Shown: positions 1 through 12,800 of the stretch, piece by piece
Numbering within the stretch: position 1 is the first letter of the stretch
Layout: every line of letters begins with the position of its first letter
NCBI RefSeq assembly: GCF_026213295.1
Contig: NC_079412.1
Location: forward strand, 1,043,656 to 1,107,655
Direction of reading: 5' to 3'
Source of the DNA: Gadus chalcogrammus
Lineage: Eukaryota > Chordata > Actinopteri > Gadiformes > Gadidae
Length of the DNA: 64,000 nt
The notes under the pieces: model-generated
What the model was told of the DNA's origin: nothing
The model's database searches: none
What the model saw: only the letters and a program-made list of their open reading frames with translations
Made by a program: the position numbers and the translations under genes

Positions 1-198
1 GCCGTGGTCCGGGGGATTCGCTATGAAATTCGCCGCCCGGGTCGCAGTGGATCTCCCCAGCGCCGACACGACGTGGTAGTAGCGTGTGGTGTCGTCCGTG
101 ACGTCACGGATCGCGAACTGCGCCTCTGTCTGCGCGAACCACGCCGTCGGTGAAAACTCCCAGAACTCCGGCAACTTAATAAAAGCATTATTCGCCAT
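1..198 (-). CDS. Ty3/Gypsy-type gag, N-terminal part, cut by the window edge
   Basis: A minus-strand frame opens with ATG at 198 and stays open for 66 codons to the left edge. It begins MANNAFIKLPEFWEF and continues with a WFAQTEAQF block and RYYHVVSALG. This pattern (PxFW, then W-F-x-Q-x-E-x-x-F, then the R-Y-x-x-V-V-x-x-L block) is typical of capsid-region gag proteins of metazoan Ty3/Gypsy retrotransposons. The upstream leader (199-290) contains GGTGACCCCGACG on the minus strand, as expected between primer-binding site and gag. The rest of the element lies outside the window. Intactness beyond the edge is unknown. The LTR-like sequence at 1552-3060 has the same orientation and could be its 5' LTR, separated by the hAT remnant in between (inference). 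Confidence 0.75.
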   Translation of the reverse strand, partial: MANNAFIKLPEFWEFSPTAWFAQTEAQFAIRDVTDDTTRYYHVVSALGRSTATRAANFIANPPDHG

Positions 199-289
199 GT
201 TCGTTTTGGTCTCTGAAGCTTCAGCGAGACCTTCGTCGGGGTCACCAGTGTTAGCGAGTTTGGAATTTACTACTCGTGCCCATCCCTAG

Positions 290-1326
290 TGCTGACCGAA
301 CCACACAGGCTTGGATGGCTGGACAACAAAGTTGGTTGCTGTGTGCTCAGACAGGGCTGTTGTCAACGTCAGTGTGTACAACGGCGTTGTGCCTAAACTC
401 CGGCAACTTGCAGCAGTTGGAGACTCCCTTGTGCACGTTCTGTGTACAGCACATACACTGGAGAATTGTGCGCAATCAGATGATCGCAACCTTCCTTACT
501 CGGAGAAATTCAATCGCGCTGTGGTCAGGCTGTTGCAGTTTTATTTACAAAAAGGTGGAGCAAAAAAAACTGCTGCACTGAAGAAACTGTGTGAAGAAGT
601 GAGATTTCCTTTGTGAAACTGGGTTTCATAATATCAGGTGGTCTGCATGGAGGCATGAAATTCTGTTAAAAATATCAAGACTATTGCCAGCCATTAAAAT
701 GCAACTGGCTTTGAGTGATAACAGTGAGTGTTTTCTATCAGATATTGGCAACATTTTGAAGACCACATCCATTAGGTTTCAGAAGGAAAAGCTGACCATT
801 GGAGAATGTAAGGATGAACTCATGGTGGCCATTGGACAGTTCACACTTCTGCTTGATGGTGAAGGCCACAGCAGGGCACACACTGTTTCTAATGCTGATG
901 CTGACAAAGACAAGACAAATTTACTCAGGGGGTTAATTGAAGAGTTTGAAATCAGATATGACTCCCTCAAGTCATGTGATAATTTCTTAGTATTTGATCC
1001 TAAAAACATGGCCTCAGGAATTGCAAGACCTCCACAGTTTTGGAAACACTTCAGTTTGCAGCATTCTCAAGAAATATGAGGCCACCTTGCAACTTGACAA
1101 AGACACCACTGTGACAGAATGGATGCGCTTAAAGCCGGCAGGAAAACGCCTGGGAGCCTCTTCTGTGTATGACTCAGTCCAAATAGTAAATACAAGTAAC
1201 CCAGATGCTTACTCCAACATCAACAAGGTGGTTAAGCTGTCTCTTACACTGCCTTTAAAGTGGAAAGGAAGTAATCAAATAAAATTGATGTCTATAGCAC
1301 TAGTTAAATATTTAAATATACCATGA
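290..1326 (+). pseudogene. Decayed hAT-superfamily transposase (ZNF862/KIAA1586-like)
   Basis: Successive plus-strand open pieces (311-616, 684-1079, 994-1326) in changing frames read like the middle and C-terminal parts of a hAT-type transposase-derived protein. A stretch with VAVCSDRAVVNVSVYNG and VLCTAHTLENC resembles the catalytic-core region with its conserved H. A long helical middle follows, and near the C-terminus SNINKVVKLSLTLPLK resembles the hAT dimerisation region. Stops and frame changes near 617 and 1080 make it non-functional. No BED finger is visible, so the N-terminus is missing. The exact subfamily is an inference from overall pattern. It lies between the gag leader and an LTR-like sequence. 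Confidence 0.5.
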
Positions 1327-1551
1327 ATACAAATAAAGGCGGAAATATGACCAAGCTAAACAAGTTGCATTAATTATCATGTTTTCAGCCTGATTTCTGA
1401 AAATCTGTTTTCAGAATACGATGACGTCACGAGATGGATATGGACGAATGTGATGGACCCACCAATGAGGGCAGGCGTCCAATTGCCTTTTCAGCCAATA
1501 AGAGCAGTGGGAGTTTTAGTATATATCTATACATATATATAGATATATATT

Positions 1552-3060
1552 GTGGCGACCCGGCCCCAGGAATGTCTCTCTCACGTAGGATATAGAGGTG
1601 GTTCAGTCGCGAACTGAGTCGTTCGAATGAACGAATCGTTAAAACGAACGAACCAAACTGGTTCTTCTCTCGTTCGTCTCGTTCGTGACTCAGACTCGAC
1701 TCCTCCCAGACCCACGACTCGCTGACAGTTCGTTCACTCACTGTGCGAGTGGTGAAGAGGGACCGAGACGACTCATGAGAGCCAGACAATCGTATGCAAG
1801 ACCGAAATAAACCAATTTCTTGGGGAAAAAGGGAACGAAGGGGCTTAGGAGCGTACGATAATACGATTAAATATCAGTGAAATTCTAAATGCATGTTGTC
1901 TTTGTATTTTCTGTGTCATGCCAGATTAATAAAATATTTGAATGTCTTGTCAATCTGTCTTGTTCTTTCATGGTTCGTTCCGCTGCAACCGACCTGGGAC
2001 CCCCACCATGGTGGATCTTGATCGATTCTTGAGTGGGGGTGGCCATCTTCACAATAGTGTTATTACTGTTAACCCAAGAATAATTTAATATGCCCAGAAT
2101 AAACACAACTGTACACAAATTACTTTTAACTCCATCATTGCTAAATCAAGTCTATTATCTTGCTGATTTGTTAGACATCCGATAATCAACTACCCCCCCC
2201 CCCCACCCCGCTGCGTTTAATTTGTCAAACTTCACCTTGAATGTGGGGAAGGGGGCATTTTGAACCTTAGCCTATTAATTTAAGGACATGTCATTATGCA
2301 TACATTAAATAAAGCTGTTCAATTACTCAAAGGCCATTGAATACAGATGCTAACATATTTAACCATACACAATGTTGCATTGGCTAGTTTCACACATTTT
2401 TTAACACCCATCACCCCCACCAGTTGATCTTCTTGACGAGTTTCCGGTAGCACTTACTGAGTCTTACTGACTCAGCTGAGAACCATGCTATGGTTGCATT
2501 CCATGATGCGATTCACCGCTACTGGAAACGGAAACTGGACTGACTGAACGAACGAGCGAACGATTTGCGAACGACTCCTCTTAGCGAACTGACTGACGCG
2601 AACTGGTTCACGTAAACAAATCATTAAATCCACCACTAGTAGGAAATACCACACTCCAAGACGTGTTCAAAGCCCGGTGGGGCGTTTATTCATCAATAAC
2701 GGAAAATAAACTGCGGGGTCGGTACCCAACGCAGGAAAAACAGTGACTCCGTAAGCCACGCTAGCTTCCAAGGAATTGTCTCTCCGGCCCGGGCCGGTCT
2801 CGTCCCTGGCAAGGGAGGTCACTCCCGTCGAGTGACGTCGTCCCGGGGGGGTGTGTGCCGTGTCGGCGCACGTCGACCTGGCGTGCGGGTCCTCTCGTGG
2901 CCGCGGGGGAAGTCCGTTATATCCAGGAGTCTGCTTGGCCGTATCGGGTCCTGGAGTTACTCTCCTCCGCTCGGTCTCCCGGTTCCCCTGTCGGGGAAAA
3001 CAAACAGCCTTTTAAAGGGTACATGATCTTCCTCACCCTCTGTCGCAGGTTTTCTCCATT
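1552..3060 (-). repeat. Gypsy-type LTR, split by a hAT-like insertion (right boundary approximate)
   Basis: On the minus strand the sequence ending at 1552 reads GGTCGCCACA, a common 3' end of fish Gypsy LTRs, and an AATAAA-like signal occurs in minus orientation near 2688. Removing the element at 1593-2638 restores continuity (one copy of GTAGGAWA remains). The other LTR end was not found with confidence, so 3060 is approximate. The sequence from 1327 to 1551 shows no gene. It holds a short TA-rich palindromic stretch near 1520-1550. Confidence 0.35.
1593..2638. mobile_element. Non-autonomous hAT-like element, TAGWGKTGG ends (copy 2)
   Basis: The left end is TAGAGGTGG and the right end CCACCACTA, flanked by a near-perfect 8-bp duplication, GTAGGATA (1585-1592) and GTAGGAAA (2639-2646). 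Subterminal DNA is rich in GTTCG/CGAAC repeats (ACGAACGAACC, TCGTTCGTCTCGTTCG), likely transposase-binding-type subterminal repeats. A second copy with the same ends and a perfect 8-bp duplication is at 22285-24042. No transposase gene lies inside. Interior 1830-2430 differs from the other copy and shows no coding capacity. Confidence 0.75.
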
Positions 3061-3325
3061 GAGCTGATTGGAGTTACGCAATGGATGCTCTTTGGCTCCG
3101 GCTGGTGGATATCGGCGGTATACGCCCTCCACCACCTCTCCCTCGGGCTGCCTGGCCGTACGCCTCATGCCCACTGCACCGTCAATCAAAGGACGTGGGA
3201 AGGCGTGGCTGACGGATGGGGGAGTAGTCTTTGCAGAGGCATCCATCAGCCAATCAAATCGCTTCCCGCTAACAACAACAAAGCCGGGTTCTTCCTGCTT
3301 GTTGATGTTGTGTTGTCATTGCAAG

Positions 3326-4918
3326 ATGGATCCCGTTGTAGCAAGGAGGGTGTTTTTTCAAGTTGCTGGTGCTTTGGTCAACACGCGGTGGTGGGTTCAC
3401 CCCATTCTCCAGACACGCAACCAGAGAGGGGAGTATCACGCACTTGTGCAGGAGTTGCGTCTGGATGCTCTCCTATTCCATCAGTATTTTCGGATGCCTC
3501 CGGACCACTTCGAAGAGTTGCTTGGCAAGGTGGGTCCTCTCATTACCATGGCAGACACAAGGTGTCGTTCTGCAATTGGCCCTGCCGAGCGACTCGCCAT
3601 TTGCCTACGGTAAGGATACTTTTTACACACCACTAGCGTTTCCATACAACTGGTGTGCACATACTGCACATACTGAAAAGGTGCCCATTTCCATCCACGG
3701 TGTTGTTTCCATAAAATGTCCTAATTAGGGAAGACATCTACCCATCTATAGCCATAGTAGTGTGCAGAGTGTTCCTGGTAAATCTCAGGTTTTGTGGTAG
3801 AGCTATCTGTAAACAATCTAGTCATATTAGTTGTGGATGTCACATGGGATTATTTATGTATCAATGAAGTGTTTCAGGTAAATGTGTTCCATCAAAAAAT
3901 ACTTTCTATGAACATGGTATGCATGCAACCATGTATGAATAATAAATAAAACTAAGCTGTCATGACTCATGCCCTGTATATTTTAAAGTATATTCTTTAC
4001 TGCTTTCTTTGTTAGGTATCTGGCCACTGGCGATTCCTTTAATACGATTGGCTTCAGCTATCGTGTGGGCACTTCGTCAGTGTGTAGGATAGTGCGGGAG
4101 TAGCCAGTGCCATCTGGACTGCTTTGGTGGAGGAGATGTCTGTTCCCACGAGGGCGGACTGGAGCACCATGGCCGAGCAGATTGAGTGGCGCTGGAACTT
4201 CCCCAACTGCATCGGAGCGATTGATGGGAAGCATGTAGTGATACAAGCTCCAGGTAACTCTGGCTCCTTGTATCACAACTACAAGGGCACCTTCTCCCTG
4301 GTCCTCCTCGCCGCAGTGGACGCCGACTACCTGTTCCGGGTTGTGGATGTTGGAGGCTACGGCAGGACGAGTGACAGCGGCTCCCTCCGTAACTCCGCGT
4401 TTGGGGAAGCTCTTCGTGATGGCACCCTTGACCTCCCTCCCGACTGTGTCATCTCTGGCGCAGAGCAGCGGGGGCCACTTCCTCATCTGTTTGTGGGGGA
4501 TGAGGCGTTCCCACTCATGACCCACCTGCTGCGGCTATTCCCTGGACAACATCACACTCTGGAGAAGCGAGTGTTTAACTACCGCCTCAGCCGGGCTCGT
4601 CTGGTAGTGGAATGTGCCTTCGGGATCTTGGCATCTAGGTGGCGCATGTACCGGCGCGTGATTGGCACCAGTCCTGAGGTAGCTGACGTGTGTTTGAGGG
4701 CCACCTGTGTGCTGCACAACTTTCTCGAGAGGAAGAAGCTGCAGGGGAGAAGACGCGGGGTGGAACCGAACATCGAGCCATCGACTGATCCTGATTCCCT
4801 GCGTGATGCACCCAGGATGGGATCCAACAACGCCACCAGACTGACCATTCAGATGCGGGAGGCCTACTGTGCGTTCTTCAATGAAGAGGGTGCAGTGCCA
4901 TGGCAGCCAAGAGCCTAG
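3326..4918 (+). pseudogene. PIF/Harbinger transposase (HARBI1-like), two exons, one frameshift
   Basis: Exon 1 runs from ATG at 3326 to 3609 (donor GTAAGG) and exon 2 starts at 4016 after TTGTTAG. The join gives ..ICLR-YLATGDSF.., the standard Harbinger helix-turn-helix region. In exon 2 a one-base loss at about 4100 turns the frame into TAG. One base later the frame continues to the stop at 4916-4918. The DDE triad is visible: D in CIGAIDGKHV, D in LFVGDEAF, and E in VVECAFGILASRWR. Apart from the frameshift the protein looks full length. Intron 3610-4015 is featureless. A BESS-domain remnant follows in the opposite direction at 5330-5450, the expected convergent partner gene. Terminal repeats were not located. 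Confidence 0.85.
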
Positions 4919-5329
4919 CAACACAAAGGCTCTTCAACCAAACAGCTATTTTAAGAGCTACCCATATCTTCAGAAAAGAAGCATATTCCAACTACACCTT
5001 CCTATACCTGCGTATACATTGTACATTTGCTCAAGGTTAAGTTTTAAAAGTAAATGTAATAATTATTGATAATGATTTGGCTGTTTTTTCACAGATGACC
5101 CGAGCCAGCTTTCAAGAATCCCTATTGTCTTTCTGCAAGTGTACTGAATAATTATTAATATGCTAATATTAATATAACATAATTCCAGTTCCAAATTATA
5201 ATGTATTATAAATGTATTATTAAAGGAACACAGCACAATCAAAGTAATTTTTTTAATTAAAAACACACAGAACAACATAAACGACAGAAACACCATAAGA
5301 AATATAACCTCACGCAGTCAGTCACTCAC

Positions 5330-5450
5330 TCACTCACTGTCATTCTCCCTAACCTCCCTAACCTGTAGCGCCGCCATATCCGCCCTGGAAACAATTTGGT
5401 ACACCTCGTACCGCACCATGGCTCTACTGGGACTGGAGAGCCTTCTCATA
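5330..5450 (-). pseudogene. C-terminal stump of a MADF-BESS partner gene (BESS end)
   Basis: A minus-strand frame ending in TGA at 5330-5332 reads MRRLSSPSRAMVRYEVYQI followed by VSRADMAAL. This matches the pattern of the BESS protein-interaction motif (L-x-x-L-x-P..R..V+.E+.Q+) found at the C-terminus of MADF-BESS proteins. Fish Harbinger elements often carry a transposase and a MADF/Myb-like partner. The frame is cut at 5450/5451, where a composite repeat begins, so the MADF part is gone. Between the transposase stop (4918) and this stump the DNA is AT-rich without a gene. A short motif and an indirect argument, so moderate confidence. Confidence 0.5.
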
Positions 5451-6700
5451 TCATGTCAGTACTTCTAACTCAGTGGCTGTAAGTGGGTTATGATAAGGAT
5501 TTCAAGTAATTTTGCAAAAATTGTCAAAAAAGCGAATTCCATACCCAACCTTTAAGTGATTCCGTGAAGCCACCACAGATTTTGAGTTAAGCGCCCGTAG
5601 TCGACTCGATCGTTGAGACAGGGATCTGTGTGTGTGCCACAGAATATGAGTGTCACTTACTTGCATAGCAAAATCCATGGCCATATCACGGAAATTGGCT
5701 TGTTTCCGTGAGGATTCCACGGATTTTGAGTTAAGTGTCCGTGGTCATTTCACGGATACCTGTGAGACCAGTTTGCTGCCAACCTTAATGCATTTTTCCG
5801 AGCAGATACGCATTTAGACATCTTACTACGCTGCTATGATTTGTCCCTTCAAAATTCGCGAAAAGCCATGGATGGATTTGAGTTCAAATGTCTGTACATT
5901 CACTAGTTTTAAAATCTTCAAATATGCTATGATACGTTTTTTGAAGAAAGTTGTTCAATCCTTGGTCGCTTTTAACTCACTTTATTTGTTAAAGTAGGCC
6001 TATTTCGGTATGGTAACTATGAAGCAAAAGGGAGGGAATTGTATATAACGCGTATGAGAATAATATCGTGCACTACATCGGGCTTAGGCGCGGTCCTCTC
6101 GGCGGGGCAACCTATTCGTTCTGCCCTAAATCTGAACTCTGCGCTGTCTTCTATCAAGTGGGCGTGGCCTATGTGAAGTGGGCGTGGCCGGTTTGACGTA
6201 ATGGCTCCACACTCCTCACCTGTCTAAAGGTGCTGCCATCTGTGGCTGGAGTAGTTATTGCAGCTTATGTGTTCGATCCTGCTTCCTAGTGGCTATGTTT
6301 AGGGTAATGCAGCTTGTGTGTTCGATCCTGCTTCCTAGTGGCTATGTGGGGGCAGCTTATGTGCTTAAAATACGTAACAATCCCTCCTTGGTCATCTCAG
6401 ATGGCTATTCTGTAAGATTTTTAAGCCATATGCACCATTTACCACACCGAAAACATAGTCAAAGTAGGAAAATCATCAACACCACCGACCGAGGTGGAAA
6501 AACTCCATAGGGGAGATAAACCACACCGCGTCCCCCTAACACTGAAACGGCATTCGCCTGGGTGGGTCTTGTTACGTATTTTAAGTACATAAGCTGCTCC
6601 CACTTAGCCATTAGGAAGCAGGATCGAACACACAAGCTGCATTACCCTCACATAGCCACTTGGAAGCAGGATCGAACACTTAAAGAACATGGTGCAGGTT
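5451..6700. repeat. Composite interspersed repeat, copy A
   Basis: From CATGTCAGTACTTC (5454) onward this is nearly identical to 16483-17705. Compared with that copy it lacks about 85 bp near 5895 and its left part is truncated. It joins a short TTAA-ended repeat (5451-5563, ending CCCAACCTTTAA), a middle block with two CCGTGAGGATTCCAC-like stretches, and a right block with a long inverted repeat. The small open frames inside are not conserved as proteins. Confidence 0.75.
6269..6679. repeat. Inverted-repeat MITE-like module
   Basis: About 110-bp arms (6269-6378 and 6570-6679) are reverse complements with few differences. Each contains two tandem copies of GTTCGATCCTGCTTCCTAGT. The loop carries CGCGTCCCCCTAACACTGA, also found at 17641 and, diverged, near 29043. 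In copy B (17379-17710) the right arm is lost after the first 18 bases. Confidence 0.75.
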
Positions 6701-6890
6701 AACCGGAAGTTTCGATTAATGGGTACATAAAGCACTCAAAATATGTATAGCATTCATCAAATGTCTCCAAAATGGTGTTAAAGTCCAGTTTTTCGTTTTT
6801 TGTAGTAACGGGTGTTTTCTAACGTTGTTCGGTGGTGACGTCACGGTGGGGAGTCGTGGTGGAAGGTAGCCTCAGCCTAGTACTAGAACT

Positions 6891-9800
6891 ATGGCGTCTA
6901 ACTGGGATGAGGAAGAGGTGGGCCAGAACCACAAATTACATTTATGATGCCCCGCAGCCGTATAATTTCGAGCCTGTTAGACGTGAGAGGGCGAATGAGG
7001 AATTGCCGAGGACTGATGGCCGTCAAAGCCAATTAAATTCATGGTCAGAGGAGAATGGGTGGAGAGTTGGTGAGGTGTCCTGGTGAGTTGCTATTGTAAC
7101 CGGTACCTGGTGTCTTTTACTGAACACTGTTACTAGTTTACAATCAATAATCAATATATGGGCTAGACTACCAGAAGATTCTAAGGTTCGTTAAGGAGAG
7201 ATATGGTAACTGTCTGCACCAGAAATGACACACTGAAACAAGAGCTATATATTTCAAAGATAAGAGAATTTTCAAAGCTGTTTTTTTTCTCTCTTACCTT
7301 TTGGTTTTATTTATTTAAGTAGGAAAAATGATAAACGGAAACAATTATACCTAAATTGATTTAAAATAAAATGTGGAAAAAAATTAAAATGATCACAAAT
7401 ACCTTTCTTATTTACACTCTTATTTTAGGTCACCAAAAGATTCAACCCTTTCAAAAAAGACTTAACCAGGTTTCAAAATACCTCTGAATACTTAAAACAT
7501 CCCTAAATAACACATTTCAATTACACTAATAAAACACAGTAAAAATATTAGATCAGCCTATTTACAATATCTAAATAATTCAGTCTCTTGTCCCTACACT
7601 GCTGCAGAAACGATTAGAATTTGCCTTATTGTTCGTGGTCCAATAGGATCGCTCTGATGGGGTAGCTCGCCAGTCTGCACACCGCTGCGGGACCATAGGT
7701 AGGGCGAGCAGGATACAGACGTTCCAGGGTTCAATATCTTTTTCCGATCCACACAAAAAACCCGGCCTTGACAACAAAGCCAAAAGACTCATTAGTAGTC
7801 TGTCTATCTTATACATTTCAGTTAATTTTCTATGAATATCATATTCTAGGTAACTTAACACAGTGTAAAACATAAATGATTGACACTTAACTCTAAATAA
7901 ACACCTTCAAAAAAACATTTAAATTGTATTTTCTTTCTGTAGTTAATATACTCAGCAAGCTATAGATCACTGGAAGAATTTAACATTTCAAAACTAGCAC
8001 CATTAACTCACAGCTTTACATATTCCTTTTCACCATAAAGCAATTAACACAGCTAGCAACATCACTAACCCATCAACAGACCGCAACATCAACAGTGAAG
8101 AAAATGCACAACCCAACGTCAAAACTACAATCTGCCCGCAGCCCCAGCAACGGGCCTCTAATCCCCTCCCCCACATCAGTCACGGCACGCCAAGTGCAGC
8201 GACACCACGCGCCTACTAGGCAGTTAGCAAGCAGCATTAGCTGCGGCCAGTTAGCGGCTTATAACGTTATTTTCTCACCCAAAAACACAATTCAAATCCA
8301 AATGTTTACCCGAGGAGACTCACCAAGGGTTTCGATTTACTGCACAGGCTTTTCGGGACTTTTAGTGGCGGGGGAATCTCTGTTCTTTAGGTTGCTATTA
8401 ATAAACGGTAATCTATCGTCGAATCTCATCTGTGGCTCGTCCCGATAAGGACGAATCTGCGTAACGATAGTTATGTTATTATAACTCTAGTTCTATGATT
8501 GTAGGCGTAGCCGTCTAGGCTTCGCCTTATGGGCTCGTCCCGTGCGCGCGCTTGCGCGTGCTGAAAATTCAAACTATGCACCTATCAGCGTGGGCACCGC
8601 CCACATTTCCCACGGTATCGTGTATATAGCACGGTGCATACCGTCGCTCATCCTCCACGCTTTTCTTTCAGCGCTTGGAGGGTACAGCAGGTGGGAAACT
8701 AGACGGCTACGCCTACAATCATAGAACTAGAGTTATAATAACATAACTATCGTTCTATTTCATGTAGGCTACGCCGTCTAGGCTTCGCCCTATGGGCTAA
8801 GGTGAAGCTGCGAGCGGAGCCCGATCAATGTACTCCTGCTGGACCCCAGTCAAAACGACCTAAGTCACCAGAACACATTAAGACTCAAAAAAGCCAAGGA
8901 AGTGTAAAACACAACAGCTTAATAAAAAACTAATTCCTCCTAGATCAAGCAAGGCAATGATCAAGGGAGAAAAAAGTGAGTCTGTAAAGACTCCGGCTCT
9001 AATCCCTGCTTCATGGAACCCATGAAAAAGGAAAAGAAAAACCAGAGCAACACGGTTTCCATTAGGTCCGCTACTACCGGGGGCGGAGCCACAGAATCCG
9101 GCTCTCCAATAAGGGGACTCTCTCGGCCGTTTTTAGAAGAAAAAACGGCGGGAGTGCCACACTGGCAAACTAAGCCACCTGACAATTGGCGAGCCAATAG
9201 AAAAACCTCCCTAGCCTGCTTTTCATTCGAAAAGAAAATGTGGGAGAGTGAGACTGGTAATCAAGTCCAACTCGCCAGCCGGCGAGAGGAAATCCAACCA
9301 CGCCTCTTTAAAGAGCATGTCTATATATTCTTAAGCCGTAAAAAGGGGTCCCGGGCTCTAGCACAGAGTTGCCGAGTGAGCCCCTGGACATGTCTAACAT
9401 GTAAAAACGGACAAAGGAGCCGGGGGAAGACGATGTGGAAGAGATGTCTTCCACCGAAAACGCCCTTGAGTAGAGCCGTTGAAGCGGCCACGCTCCGTGT
9501 GGAGTGAGCTTTAACGCCCAACGGTGGAGCCAAGCCCTGCCGAGAGTAGGCTAAGCAAACACCCTCACATACCCAGCGAGAAAACCGCTGCTTAGAGAGA
9601 GCGCGGCCCCTGCTAGCGTCGCTATAACACACAAACAACTGTTGCGTGGAGCGGAACGCGGCGGTGCGATTCACGTACATAGCCAACGCCCGAACCGGGC
9701 ACAGGAGATGCAACTCCGCCTGCGCCTCATCAGAATGAGGCGGGGGGTGAAAAGCCTTAAGCACAATATCCCTCGACCGAAAATAACTATTAATGTTCTT

Positions 9801-12800
9801 CGGGAGGAACGCAGGATTAGGTCTGAGCAACGCGAAGGAGCTGTCCTCGTTTAGCAACAAGCAACTCGGGCTGACAGACAGAGCGGTTAGCTCACCGGCC
9901 CGCTTGGCAGAAACCGAGGCCAACAAGAGTGCCGTCTTAAATGACAAGGCATCCAAGGGGGCCTGAGGAAGAGGCTCAAAAGGATCCCTGGACAATCCGC
10001 GCAACACGGTGGGGAGATCCCAGCGTGGTGTAAGCACGCGTGAAAACAGGCCTAACCCATCTAGCCCCACGCAAGAAACTCTTGACCAGTGGATGGCTGA
10101 AGATCGGTCCACCATCACAGCCTGCATGGCCAGCCGAAACGGCTGCCGCATAGACCTTGATAATGGAGAAGGCCAAACCTTTTTCCAATAAGTTTTGCAG
10201 AAACGAAAGCACGCTTCCCACCTCGCATTTGAGATGGGACAGCGTGGTTCTTCTCACACCAATTAGAGAAGGCGCACCACTTCGCCGCATAGAGGGAAGA
10301 AGTAGAAGGCGCACGAGCGCTCTGAATTAGTGTTGATAACCGTCTCAGGCAAACCTTTGCCCTGCAGGATCAATCTCTCAGGAGCCAAACCAACAGCCGT
10401 CCCGAGACATCGGGCGGGTGGTGCACCGTCCCGTGGGCCTGTGAAAACGCATCCGGCCTGAACGGTAGGCTACTGGCCACGGTGCTGACCGTGAGAGCGC
10501 GGCCAGCTCTGGAAACCACAGAGCTGAACGGTTCTCCGGGGCCACTAATATCAGGGACAGACCCTCCTGTCTGACCCGTTCCAGAAGAGGAAGGATCAGC
10601 TGGAGCGGGGGAAACGCATACGAGAGAGCTCCAACACATTTATGTGTGCTGTAGGGGGCGTGCGCCACTCGTCTCCGACCGAGTGAGAGAGGCACGTTCC
10701 TCCCCAACCCGTCAACGAGGCGTCCGTGAAGACCACTACGTAGGACGCAACCCTGCCCAGGGGAACACCCTTGAGAAGGGCGGGGGGTCCTTTCCAATAT
10801 TCCAGGTCTGGCGACACCGAACGGGGGACGAGGAGCACCCTGAGCTTGTGTCGCCTGGGGTCCAACCGTTGGCGAGCAAACCACCGCTGGAGTCTGCGCA
10901 TAAAAAGCAGACCCAGGGGGACCACGGGGTGGGTAGCTGCCATCAGCCCCAACAGGCGCATGGTGGACAGTGCGGTCACGTTTCTGCGGACGTGAAAACG
11001 GGAGAGCGCCGACAGGATGGCGTCTCGCCGAGGAGGCGAAAGCATCGCAGTCATGGTGGCTGAGTCTAGGCAAAGCCCCAAGTAGACTGTCTGCCGGCTG
11101 GGGAGCGGGGAGCTCTTCTCCCAGTTGATGGCAAAACCCAGGAAGGAGAGATGGTTTATCACCAACATGGTGTCCCTTCTCGCGGTCTCTTCCGAGTTGC
11201 TCAGAATAAGCAGATCGTCTAGGTAGAAGAGAATCCTCTTTTCCTGACGCCTGAGCGGTTCCAACGCCGTCTCCACACTTCGAGAAGGTGCGCGGAGCCA
11301 GGGAATAGCCGAACGGCTGACACTGGTACTCGTACGCCATCCCCATAAAGGCAAAGCGGAGAAAACTTCCTGTGCGCCTGCCGAACAGGGACGTGGAAGT
11401 AAGCATCCTTGAGATCCAGGGATGTGAACCAATCGCCCTCTCTCACACACCGGAACAAAGCTCCGACCGTGAGCATTCTGAACTTCCTCGTGGCAACGAA
11501 TCTGTTGAACACGCGAAGATCCAGAATACCGCACCGCTCTTGCCAACACGCATAGCGGTTGGAGAGAGGGCGAGCCGACAGCTGAGGAAGACCGTCCAGG
11601 AATAACCCGTATTCCTCTGCCCCTACCGCCTCCACACTGCGTGTGAACCAAGGGGGGCTTCCCACGAAAGGGAGGAGGCTCAGCGAGCGTAGGAGACGTA
11701 CCAGAACCAGCCGCTGTATAAACAACGAGCTGTCTAGACGTTGCGCTCGTGACCGCTGAACAGGGAGCGAGCCGTCCGGCCGCCGCACCTGTATGCGCTG
11801 TCCGCAGGCTGTAGCCACAGCGCGCGGACCCGCCTCCTCACCTATAATGTGGGGAACCAGGGGACCGGTACAAGCGGCCGTATCCACGGGCCCGTGCAAC
11901 GAGTCTCTGATCCGTCCACGAGGCTCCAAGGATCGCCGCTTCTTAGAAGCAGGTGAACCAGAGGCCATGTGAACACGCCGTCCGACCGCCACCCTACAGC
12001 CACAGGGCTGAGGGGGGGAAAGAGGCAACATGGAGGAACGCGCCACAAGCGTAGGACGCAGGTGGCCTAAGGAATATCGCTCTTTGGGTACCATGTACTG
12101 CCGTTCAGTCGAACGGTCTTTAATTTTTTTCTTTATTTAGGGAAGGAAAAAGTCGGAGCCAGCTTCCGGAACTTCCCGGTCCGTGATGCTGCTCCATCCG
12201 TCCGCGGTGGCGGCGGCCGCGGCTGCTGCTGCGGCTGCTGCTGCTGCTGCGGCTGCTGCGGCACCGGGGCTGGAGTCGGAGGCGGTCCCCTGGAACGCTG
12301 GGCCCGGCCTGGACCCCGCTTCCTTCCGGCCTGCTGGTGGGAGGAGCCCGTGAGAATCGCCCCGAACCGGGAACGATTCTCACGGACAGATTGCTGGTGC
12401 GCGAGAACCTCTGAGAACCGGGGACCAAATATGCCATCCGGCGCTAGTGGACCCTGGACCAGGCTGGCCCGCTCCCGTTCCGGCACCGCAGTGTGGGAGA
12501 GCCATATGATTCGCTGAATCATAGTTGCCCACGCCATATGCCGGCCGGCCGAAACGGCTATCGGCTGGCATAGCTGGAGGATGGCGCTGGAAAAGCGGGA
12601 AACCGCCAGCCATCTTGCGGCTTCCTCCGGGCCGTAGGCCTCCCGGTCAGCCGACAAGGAGACCATGGCGGAGGAGAGCATGGCGATGTTGTTGACCGCC
12701 GCCGCAGATTGAGCGGCACAAACGAACACCCTGTCCGTTAGGCCGACAATCTGTTTCTGGAGGCGGTCGGGGGGCAGCGGCTTTTCGTTAGGGCGCCATT

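Noticed and set aside
21..245. 74-codon minus-strand frame at the left edge
   Set aside because: It is an arginine-rich shadow of the real gag frame (1-198 minus), which is open to the window edge and has family motifs.
7645..7735. Possible tRNA gene
   Set aside because: A- and B-box-like words exist but the spacing and stems do not give a cloverleaf.
9013..9507. 164-codon plus-strand frame
   Set aside because: Antisense shadow of the DIRS recombinase and its 3' flank. No family features. Plus-strand frames at 10644-11605 are likewise antisense to RT.
12180..12260. CAG/GCTGCTG trinucleotide expansion of regulatory interest
   Set aside because: It encodes the glutamine/proline tail of DIRS gag and is ordinary for that protein.
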